27,961 bases of DNA. Origin: Treponema sp. UBA3649. Lineage in GTDB: Bacteria; Spirochaetota; Spirochaetia; Treponematales; Treponemataceae. The DNA is taken from positions 1-27,961 of the forward strand of contig DFKI01000149.1 of the NCBI GenBank assembly GCA_002373325.1, read 5' to 3'. Under the pieces are notes generated by a model. It made no database searches. It was not told the origin of the DNA and worked only from the letters and a program-made list of their open reading frames with translations. Both the position numbers and the translations under genes were made by a program. This document shows positions 17,313-25,105 of this stretch, piece by piece (positions within the stretch are counted from its first letter, which is position 1; every line of letters starts with the position of its first letter).

Positions 17313-17385
17313 TTTCAATTTTCAATTCTCAATTTTCAATTCTCAATTCTCAATTCTCAATTCTCAATTCTCAGTTCTCAATTCT
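17313..17385. repeat. Heptamer tandem repeat overlapping a gene end
   Basis: About ten imperfect copies of a 7-base unit (TTCTCAA on the plus strand, variants TTTTCAA and TTCTCAG). The repeat enters the 3' end of the 17378 gene: its last codon and stop (AAT TGA) are part of a unit. A diverged version lies at the same place after the 25098 gene. Confidence 0.85.
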
Positions 17386-19972
17386 CCGGTAACGTGGAGA
17401 CGCATAGGGCTGGGACTATACCGCCACATAAAACCGTAGGATTGTCCTTATCATAAGCATCGCCATTGTAGTGAACATCACACGCGGTATAGACACCATT
17501 CACTAAGCCAAACGGAGAGCGAAGCCAATACCATCCGCCGTCACCTACCTCAATCCTGTTCTTGGCATAGTTTGCCCTCGCATAATCCGTTGACTTTCTC
17601 ATTCTCTTGCCGTCCACAGTCTTGCAAGATTCCTCAAATCCGTAAGAGACGCTGCAAATATCCTTCATGCTCAGAAGAAAAATTTTGTCGTTCGTATTAC
17701 CACATGCATGTTCTGAACACGGATTTATAAAACCGTCCGTCGTTGTCGCTGAAGAATTATCCACGAAAGTCAAGGCTATCCGATTTTGCGCGGAGCTTGT
17801 AAATGCTTTCTGCAAAAATCCATTGCCGCTGTATGTCCTTGCCTGATTGTCGGCGTCCTCATACTTGCCGTTAAGGTACGCCCTCATCGCTGAGTATTTG
17901 TAGTTGTTCGGAGTAACATAGATGCCGGCGATTGTTCTGACTGATGAATACGTACTGTAAGGTATGTTTGCGGTAAGCACATTCTCCGCAAAAAGAAGAT
18001 TCTTTCCGTCGTAACTGTCCGTGAGTTTCCGCCATCTGATTGGCTCCACCTTGAAATAATAGGTCGTACCGTTAACAAGTGTGGTACCGTCCGTACAGGT
18101 GTAATATGAATCATCTCCCGTAAATGGCTTTGCCGTGCATTTCTCATAGAAATATCCGTCGCTTCCCAAATACCAGCCGTTGCATACCGGGCTTGAGCTG
18201 TAGGAGCTTATGCCGGAAATGGTCTGGGGGAAATCACCGAACTTGTAGTAGTCTCCCCCGCTGTAGGTTCCCTCATATCCCGTAAGTTTCACAGGCTCCT
18301 GAGTGAGTGCGTTTCCCCTGAGGCAGAAACTGTTTGCATCTCCAAGATTTCCGTTATAATCAATATATGCGACGGAGATTTCATAGAGCGTGTCGGAATA
18401 GTCAAGATCCAGTGTCGTACTGCCGACTGCCTTTAAAATTGTCTCCGTGCTGGGCGATTCTGAGCCTTTTATTCCACAAGAGATCACAGCACCATAATAA
18501 TCCGTCTCCGAAGGAACATTCCATCCGAGAGTGTATTTTCCGTTATCCTCTCCGCCTGAGACAATCGGCTCCAGCAGGCTTGAGAATCCTGTCTCATCCT
18601 TCGCGAAATAATATTTTTTCCCATCGGGATATGTCGTGGAATTTCCGCTTCTGTCCCAAAACACAAACCACATCTCATAAACGCCGTCGTCAATGGAAAT
18701 TTGTTTCGGATCAAAATCAATCTCACCATCGTACTTTGCCGATATTCCCAGATTTCTCTGATAGTAGACACTCATATCCTGCTCAGCCGCCGCACATGGA
18801 TTATAATCGCTATCAAGAACCTTTCTCACATAGAGATTAAAAAAGTCATTCGGACCAGAGCCGGTGGAATTTCTTTCCTCAACCTCAAGATTCAGCATGA
18901 TTTTTTTATCATCGGAAACAAATCTAAGCGTGTCCAATCCTTCTCCGTCAGAACCGATGTCATGGGACGTCTCTTGTGAAATCTCGTCTTCATCAACCTT
19001 AAGAGAGACTTTGTCACTGGAATCAGAATTCGTGGCAATGACCAAGGGCATGGTGTCCGTCTCGTCAGTTACCTGATACATCCATTTTTTGCTGTCGGAC
19101 ATCTTCACGGGTTTTTCTTCCTCGACATAAAAAAATCCCTTTTCAATGTTCACGAGAACCTGAGTGTAATCAGCGACGGCATCCTTTGCCTTTACGGAAA
19201 TTGAAAGAGTGCTTTCATTTATAAACACCGGCGCGCCAAAACAATCGTTAATGCTCCTTTCGGTCTTTTTGTTTTTTATGCTGATGTTCTTGAAAAATGT
19301 CTCCCCGCCTTTTTTATATCCGTAGTGATTTTTTAAAGTGCCGGAAAGTTCATCTTCAGTAATCTTGGGAAGGAAATCATCGTCAGCCACACCATCTTTC
19401 CGAAGTCTGTCAATCTCGTTTTTAGAATAATAGATGGAGGCAGGATCCATCTTCTTGTCGAAAAACACCTGAATTGTGGAGTCCTTCAGCACACCGGAGG
19501 TAATCGGTGAATACGAAATAATCTGAGGTCTCTCGGCAAGCACCGGCTCCAGACAAAGCTGGATTCCGTTTTCAGGAGCCTTTTTAAATGTACATTCTGT
19601 CTTTGAATCTTTAAGCGATGAGAGTGAAAGATACTCGTCATCCGAAATCTCATTGCCGGTCGAAAAGTCCACAATCTTCCATCTGATAAACTCCCAGTCG
19701 CTCGCGGTCTCGAAATCCACGGAGAAAACATCGGTGACTTTTTTTTCGGTCTCTCCTCCCGCAGGTGATTTTACAATTCCGCAGTTCTCAGGATAATCAA
19801 CACGGATTTTGTAGGACTCCGCATTGGCATAATTAATATGCTCCTCAATCTGATTTTTTATCTCCGCGCCGTTAAGGAAGTTCTCGCAGGATATAAGTCC
19901 CAAGGACGCAATCAGCCCCACCCCTGACAAAAGTATAGTATTTCTAAAATTCCGCAGAATCCCTTTTTTCAT
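17378..19972 (-). CDS. Giant lipoprotein, type II, with C-terminal DUF6273 / lectin-like domain (864 aa)
   Basis: ATG 19972 has GGGAG six bases upstream. The signal peptide MKKGILRNFRNTILLSGVGL continues to lipobox LISC (Cys29), then ENFLNGAEIK. Residues about 40-140 resemble the divergent InlB B-repeat. A Big_5-like Ig domain follows (RPQIISYSPITSG, then VFFDKKMDPASI, about 150-180). A fibronectin-like region precedes the C-terminal domain. Residues about 575-864 resemble DUF6273: YYKFGDFPQ, PIRWRKL, RAYLNGKY, KIFLLS, WYWLRSP, GGIVPAL. A 29-residue segment between RSP and GGIVPAL is unlike that of its close paralogue at 25098. The poly-G site is interrupted here (GGGGTGGGG, 19916-19924) and in frame, so expression should be stable. 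Confidence 0.86.
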   Translation of the reverse strand: MKKGILRNFRNTILLSGVGLIASLGLISCENFLNGAEIKNQIEEHINYANAESYKIRVDYPENCGIVKSPAGGETEKKVTDVFSVDFETASDWEFIRWKIVDFSTGNEISDDEYLSLSSLKDSKTECTFKKAPENGIQLCLEPVLAERPQIISYSPITSGVLKDSTIQVFFDKKMDPASIYYSKNEIDRLRKDGVADDDFLPKITEDELSGTLKNHYGYKKGGETFFKNISIKNKKTERSINDCFGAPVFINESTLSISVKAKDAVADYTQVLVNIEKGFFYVEEEKPVKMSDSKKWMYQVTDETDTMPLVIATNSDSSDKVSLKVDEDEISQETSHDIGSDGEGLDTLRFVSDDKKIMLNLEVEERNSTGSGPNDFFNLYVRKVLDSDYNPCAAAEQDMSVYYQRNLGISAKYDGEIDFDPKQISIDDGVYEMWFVFWDRSGNSTTYPDGKKYYFAKDETGFSSLLEPIVSGGEDNGKYTLGWNVPSETDYYGAVISCGIKGSESPSTETILKAVGSTTLDLDYSDTLYEISVAYIDYNGNLGDANSFCLRGNALTQEPVKLTGYEGTYSGGDYYKFGDFPQTISGISSYSSSPVCNGWYLGSDGYFYEKCTAKPFTGDDSYYTCTDGTTLVNGTTYYFKVEPIRWRKLTDSYDGKNLLFAENVLTANIPYSTYSSVRTIAGIYVTPNNYKYSAMRAYLNGKYEDADNQARTYSGNGFLQKAFTSSAQNRIALTFVDNSSATTTDGFINPCSEHACGNTNDKIFLLSMKDICSVSYGFEESCKTVDGKRMRKSTDYARANYAKNRIEVGDGGWYWLRSPFGLVNGVYTACDVHYNGDAYDKDNPTVLCGGIVPALCVSTLPEN

Positions 19973-20002
19973 ACCGTGCTCCCGATAAAATTATCTTCTA
20001 TT

Positions 20003-20031
20003 ATTATAATACAATTCTACCATCTTGTCAT
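20003..20031 (-). promoter_or_regulatory. Promoter of the 17378-19972 lipoprotein gene
   Basis: Minus-strand ATGACA (20031-20026), 17-bp spacer, TATAAT (20008-20003). The -35 context GCATGACAAGA is shared with the other array members. The rest of the gap to 20076 holds only fragments of the tandem-repeat type. Confidence 0.75.
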
Positions 20032-20076
20032 GCTACGCAGGAGATTTTTCATCTTTCCACTTTCCACTCTCCGTTT

Positions 20077-21554
20077 TCAACTCGTACAACTTTCCACTTG
20101 CAAAGATTTCCACCCGACGATTCCCTTTCCTCCGCTTGAAAACACCACGGCGATTTTGTGCATCTTTTTTCCGCTCACCGTAAATCTTTCGGAATAGCCG
20201 TTCGCGTCAATCTGGCTCAGAACAAGGTCAGCGACTTTCTCAAAATCCTCGCCCCTGTCCATTTTCAGCTCGAAGATAAAAACTGAGTCTTTCGTTGTGA
20301 CGATGACATCGCTTCTGCCCGCCACGTTCTGCAGCTCGGAGACAACATTATAGCCTGTCATGCGGAACATAAGATGCGTCACTGATTCGTAATTTCAAGG
20401 CCTACATCGTCATAGGGGACGCTTATGAATTTTTGCAGCAGGACATCCAGGAAACCTTCCTCTATCTCTCGGTTCGGGAAATCGAGCTTATAAAGGCGGG
20501 TCTCCTTGTCAAAGTCCTTTATTGTCAGGTAGCCGCTCTGATAAACAACCGGAAGCATGTTCTTACTGTCGGGGTCGTAATTCTTGAACTGATTCTCATT
20601 CGCATAGCGGCCGTTCACTAGGTTCGTAAGCTCCATCGGCTGGTTCTGCAAGGTCTTCACAAGGAATGACGGAGTTCCGCTTTCAAACCGGTATGAGCCG
20701 AAGTCCTTGTATTTAAAACATTTCAAAAGACAGAAAGGATTGTAAACGCCCTCGATGTCATGCGTGAAATGGTAGCCGTCATACATGTGCACAAGTTTTT
20801 CCTTTGCCTCCTCGACAGACAACTCCTGGGCTTTTGCAAGCTCCTCTATTTCGGGTGTAAAATACTGAACAAGCTCGCTTTCAGAAATTCCACAGATTGA
20901 AGAAAAATCTTTTGCAAGGCTTATGTCATCCAGCTGGTTCAATCCGCTGAAAATATTCACATGGCTTACCTTGGTGATTCCTGTGATGAACAAAAATCGG
21001 ATGTATTTGTCGCAGTCTTTCAAGGGACTGTAGAAGGCGCGGAGTTCCTGTCGGTTCGGCTCCTCATATTCGGTGTAGAGTGCGTCCAGAATCGGCTTGT
21101 CGTATTCGTCAATCAAAATTACGACCTGCTTGCCGGTCTTTTCATAAGCAGAATGAATAAGATTGTCAAAACGAACGGAAGGATTGTCAGAATTTTTTTG
21201 AATGCCAAGGTTCTTTTCATTCTCATCCAGAATGTTATCGATTACGGCAAGAAGATTTTCTTTAGTTTCGTATGAACTGCGTCCGAAACTGATTTTTATT
21301 ACAGGATATTCCGTCCAGTCCTTTTCAAGAGTTTCCAGCGCAAGCCCCTTGAAAAGATCCCTTTTGCCAAGGAAATAATATTCCATGGTGGAAAGCAAAA
21401 GACTCTTTCCGAAACGTCGGGGGCGGCTTAAAAAATAAGGCTTTCCTTCGCAGGCAAGTTTATACACGAGGTCCGTCTTGTCCACATAAACACAACCTCG
21501 TTTTCATAAATCCTCAAAATCCTGAATGCCAATCGGCAAAAATCGCTCTTCCAT
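20077..21554 (-). pseudogene. Broken AAA-ATPase-like / PD-(D/E)XK nuclease gene (DUF1703 family)
   Basis: Three pieces of one gene. Residues 1-16 (MEERFLPIGIQDFEDL, from ATG 21554) end at an in-frame TGA at 21506-21504. The frame resumes with VYVDKTDLVYKL and runs to 20379, with the degenerate P-loop RPRRFGKS and a Walker B-like VVILIDEYDKP. It then stops. A second frame, overlapping by 4 nt, carries the nuclease part (GRSDVIVTTKDSVFIFELK) to 20077. Intact members are about 510-530 residues, with roughly 40 residues between these two parts that are missing here, so a deletion is likely as well as the stop. A GTG at 21485 could start a 368-residue ATPase fragment. The family is common as multicopy, toxin- or mobile-element-like genes in gut bacteria and spirochaetes. 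Confidence 0.82.
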
Positions 21555-21561
21555 AGTGTAC

Positions 21562-21590
21562 AGTATAGCACATTCAGCGGGGAATGTCAT
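21562..21590 (-). promoter_or_regulatory. Promoter of the broken AAA-ATPase gene
   Basis: Minus-strand ATGACA (21590-21585), 17-bp spacer ending TGC, TATACT (21567-21562). Its ATG at 21554 is so close that the message would be leaderless. The -35 abuts the stop codon of the 21593 gene. Confidence 0.6.
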
Positions 21591-21592
21591 TA

Positions 21593-24500
21593 TTACTTCT
21601 GCATTACCTCACTCATAAGCGATGTGCCATCAGCAAAGTGAACTATGACCACATAGCAACGGTTTGCTCCGACACTGCTCACGGGAATCTCATAGCGCAT
21701 AGGACCTGGAACCGACGCACTCAGATTTAAGATTTTACTTTTTACAACACTAATAGTAGAATCTGAAGAGTCAACAACATCCCAGTCACTTACTGACCAG
21801 TCTTTACATTCGCTGTAAGGGCGGGTCGTTGAAACCGTTTCCACAAGAACAGGAGCGTCAGAAGCTATGAGCCTTTCCGTGTCGCTGTAGGTAAGCATGT
21901 AATCAAAATTTCCTGTGTTTTTGTCTCCGGTGTAAAAATAGCGGTAGTTGTAATAAGAATAGCTGTTATAAGATTCCGTGGCTACTAAATTCTTATCTGC
22001 ACTCAGAATTCTAATAAACAGACCGTCATTAATATTATACGCTTTACCATACGAATTATCATCAGCCTCAACAACATCATACCAAGAAGAGATGTTGTAG
22101 TAGCCTATAGAGCATCTTTGAACAAGTATGTATTTTCTGTAACTGTTTATTTTCCAACTGTTAGTACTATTTTTTGTTATAGATTCGACGCCTGTACCGA
22201 AATTGGAAATGCTACAAGTAATAACGACCATACCTTTGTTACCTGCAGTGTCTTCTACCTCAAATTCAAAATTGTAATATATTCTCCCATTTTGTATGTA
22301 GCTTTTTGTCAGCTCTTTTATAGTCTTAACAGGAATCTGAGATTCAAAGCCTTTTGTTTCGTCTGCGACAAGAACTTTTTCACCTGATTTTGTAATCAAA
22401 TAAGCACTTTTTGGAGCAGATTGCTCATCGTACAATTTAAAGGTAAAATTTTTGTATGAGGTGCGGTAAAAAGATACCCTTGGAAGTACATTGTCATGTT
22501 CAGAGCCTGTAAATTTTTCTATTGTTTTTACGATTTTCTGCGAAAGTTTACTGTCTTTGCTTCCATAAAGAGTAAGGGTATAAGGATATTCATACAAGTT
22601 AAGTGTTGATTCTTCAATGTTAAGTGAAAGGCTTCCTTTATTAAAGTAAAAATACTCGGTGCATGTGTGTGCAGGATTGGGATCGTACCATTCAGCGGTA
22701 ACAGAATCAAATTTCTCCCAAGTATCATTCTGTAAATTTATGGTAATGTTCGTTTTGCCAAATTTTTCATCTTTCGTAATAACAATGTCACCGTCAAGTT
22801 TTACTGCATAGTCAAGGGTTTCAGATGTTACAGCGTAAACTTTTGTGCCAATATCACCGGAAAGCTTACAATAGGCTTTTGATTGCGTAGAATCATTCTT
22901 ATATGGAAGAATTCTATATTCGCCATCTGCATCGAGAACGCTGCTGGAGGTACACAAACACTCTTTTGTTTTGTCTTCATTATTCTTTACAAAACAATAA
23001 TCATCTCCAGAATAAGATCTTGCCTGTAACTTGCTGTCCTGCCAGTAAACAACATCGGCTTCTTTCGGAAATGCAAAATTGAATTCTATGGAATTATTCA
23101 ATACCTCATCAACAAAAAATATTTTTCCCTCAAGACCGTTCACACTTTCAACATCAAGATCAATACAATAATTAAGTTCGTCCCAAATTCTTGTCATCTT
23201 TTCTTTTTTGAGAGTACCGCTCTTATCACTGTACTGACAGTAGGCTGTTATATCGTTGTAGTCACGGGAAAAATAATTATAAATTTTTTCTTTCACAGTA
23301 TAATCGGAACTTTCTCCGCCATAACTTAGCCAGAATCCCGCATAAAGTTTTTTTCTGTCCGAATTATATTCTTCTTCGTTAAAACTTTCAGCATCTGTAA
23401 AAAAGTATGGAAAATTATTAGGAACAGTTATGTTCGAAATATAAGTTTCCTGGAAGCTGTCTTGCGAGATTTTAAGCATTGTAAAGGCTTCTTCTTCCGC
23501 AGAGTTTGTGGCGGCATCTGAGACTTTTACCGTAAGGTTTACGGCACCGTTTTCTGACTGAATGTCGTATGCAATGCAGAAACTTGTAATTTTGTCTTCT
23601 GTCTTGAAACATGCGTTCTCATATTCACGGCCCGCAATAAATGTACTTGCAGGAATTTCTTCGTCTGTCACAGACCGGGCATAATTGTCATGAGTACGGA
23701 CTTCTTTTACAGAAACTGTGCGTACTCCAGAATCCTCATCAAAATATTTTCCGTAGATGTAAACGGTTTTTCCAACTGTATTGCGGAGGTTCAATTCTTT
23801 TTTGCTGGCTGAAAGATTGTAACTTCCGTCGGGTGTAAAATTTTCTGCAAGTTTTTCCTCGTCGGAAAGCTCCTCGGCATTTTCAAGGCTTATTGGCGTG
23901 CGTGTCATGAATATGGCATTTTTTTCAGGCGGGGTCTGCTCTACTTCTGCCTTGTAGCGCACGGTAAAATCTGTATTTGAGTTTTGTGCAAGATAAAGTG
24001 TCTCGTCATCGATTGTAACGCATATCTTATCTGAAAGACTTACCGAGACATCCATGAAATTGCCGGTAATCAGCTTTTTAAAATCCGGGTTCACGGGAAA
24101 AAGAGTGAGCGTAAGGCCGTCAGAGGATAGAGAAGACTCAAAACAGACGTTCACAGACGGTGCCTTTGCAGAGGTAATGGAAATATTGTCCAGAACGTTT
24201 TCAGAATCCATCGGCGTGTTAAAGTTGATTGTAATCGGAGTGTTCGCAAACTGAATTTCTTTTGCATTCTCCGGGGAATACGACACTACAGCAGGATAAG
24301 GAATGCACACCGGTCGGATTAAAATGTCAGAGGCAGCCTTTAAGATTTTGACGTTTATTTTATAAATGCCTTTTGAAACATCGCTGTCATCTTCGTTCAG
24401 GGTAATTTCCACACAGTCTGAACGGCTCTGAGTGTTGTCAAGAACAGAAACTGCCTCAAGAGTTTTAAAAATATATGACTTCTGATTTATCTTGAAAGTT

Positions 24501-24745
24501 AATTCTGTTGAGTAGCCGATTTTGCATCTGGCTTCTGAGCTCGCAGGAATAAAAGATCCTTTTTCTGTTTCCTGGGAAAGACTGAAGGCACAATCCTGAG
24601 CATTCGCGTACGCAATCTGCTCCTCAATCTGATTTTTTATCTCCGCACCGTTAAGGAAGTTCTCGCAGGACGCAAGCCCAAAAGCCGCAACCACCCCCAA
24701 CAAAAGTATAGTATTTCTAAAACTCCGCAAAATCCCTTTTTTCAT
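21593..24745 (-). CDS. Giant lipoprotein, type I (1050 aa), in frame
   Basis: ATG 24745 (GGAG eight bases upstream) starts MKKGILRSFRNTILLLGVVA, lipobox GLASC (Cys27), then ENFLNGAEIK. The poly-G site is reduced to five Gs (24694-24698) and in frame. Residues about 60-150 match the same part of the 14003 gene product. A Big_5-like Ig domain follows (PYPAVVSYSPENA, then ITINFNTPMDS). The middle is long and Tyr-, Asp- and Ser-rich with beta-sandwich character. The C-terminus has PYSECKDW and FADGTSLMSEV as in the other type I members. Its first 47 or so codons and upstream region are a near copy of those of the 14003 gene, but the rest has diverged, pointing to gene conversion or duplication at the 5' end. 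Function is probably surface binding. Confidence 0.87.
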   Translation of the reverse strand: MKKGILRSFRNTILLLGVVAAFGLASCENFLNGAEIKNQIEEQIAYANAQDCAFSLSQETEKGSFIPASSEARCKIGYSTELTFKINQKSYIFKTLEAVSVLDNTQSRSDCVEITLNEDDSDVSKGIYKINVKILKAASDILIRPVCIPYPAVVSYSPENAKEIQFANTPITINFNTPMDSENVLDNISITSAKAPSVNVCFESSLSSDGLTLTLFPVNPDFKKLITGNFMDVSVSLSDKICVTIDDETLYLAQNSNTDFTVRYKAEVEQTPPEKNAIFMTRTPISLENAEELSDEEKLAENFTPDGSYNLSASKKELNLRNTVGKTVYIYGKYFDEDSGVRTVSVKEVRTHDNYARSVTDEEIPASTFIAGREYENACFKTEDKITSFCIAYDIQSENGAVNLTVKVSDAATNSAEEEAFTMLKISQDSFQETYISNITVPNNFPYFFTDAESFNEEEYNSDRKKLYAGFWLSYGGESSDYTVKEKIYNYFSRDYNDITAYCQYSDKSGTLKKEKMTRIWDELNYCIDLDVESVNGLEGKIFFVDEVLNNSIEFNFAFPKEADVVYWQDSKLQARSYSGDDYCFVKNNEDKTKECLCTSSSVLDADGEYRILPYKNDSTQSKAYCKLSGDIGTKVYAVTSETLDYAVKLDGDIVITKDEKFGKTNITINLQNDTWEKFDSVTAEWYDPNPAHTCTEYFYFNKGSLSLNIEESTLNLYEYPYTLTLYGSKDSKLSQKIVKTIEKFTGSEHDNVLPRVSFYRTSYKNFTFKLYDEQSAPKSAYLITKSGEKVLVADETKGFESQIPVKTIKELTKSYIQNGRIYYNFEFEVEDTAGNKGMVVITCSISNFGTGVESITKNSTNSWKINSYRKYILVQRCSIGYYNISSWYDVVEADDNSYGKAYNINDGLFIRILSADKNLVATESYNSYSYYNYRYFYTGDKNTGNFDYMLTYSDTERLIASDAPVLVETVSTTRPYSECKDWSVSDWDVVDSSDSTISVVKSKILNLSASVPGPMRYEIPVSSVGANRCYVVIVHFADGTSLMSEVMQK

Positions 24746-25029
24746 GCCGCATTCTCCATGTTAAATCATTTTTATATCAGTATAACACAAGAGTTCAGTC
24801 TTGTCATGCTTAGAGTGACTTTTTTTCGCACATCCTTATGATACCTGAAAAGGTGCCCTCCAACAAAAAAAAGTGTCATCATCGGCCATGCCCCGCTGTC
24901 ATTATCGGGCTGGATGAGTGTCATTATCGAGCTTGACCCGATAATCTCTATAGAAAAGGGATTGCCAGATCAAGTCCGGCAGTGACACGTCCAGTCCGAC
25001 ATGGCACATCCAACCCTGCATGACACATA
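24746..25029 (-). repeat. Intergenic repeat cassette, copy 2
   Basis: Near-identical to 17001-17300. The gap 24746-25097 holds the promoter at 24779-24807, two units of the 22-base repeat (24898-24941), a decayed inverted repeat (24961-24983) and then heptamer repeats. No gene is seen. Confidence 0.85.
24779..24807 (-). promoter_or_regulatory. Promoter of the 24745 lipoprotein gene
   Basis: Minus-strand ATGACA (24807-24802), 17-bp spacer ending TGT, TATACT (24784-24779). Same sequence as at 17034-17062. Confidence 0.75.
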
Positions 25030-25039
25030 ACTTCTCACC

Positions 25040-25105
25040 TTTCAATTTTCACCTTTCACCTTTCAACTCTCAACTCTCAGTTCTCAACTCTCAGTTCTCA
25101 ATTTT
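25040..25105. repeat. Heptamer tandem repeat, diverged copy
   Basis: Imperfect 7-base units (TTCACCT, TCTCAAC, TCTCAGT, TCTCAAT on the plus strand) at the 3' end of the 25098 gene, at the place of the array after the 17378 gene. The stop codon is again inside a unit. Confidence 0.75.
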
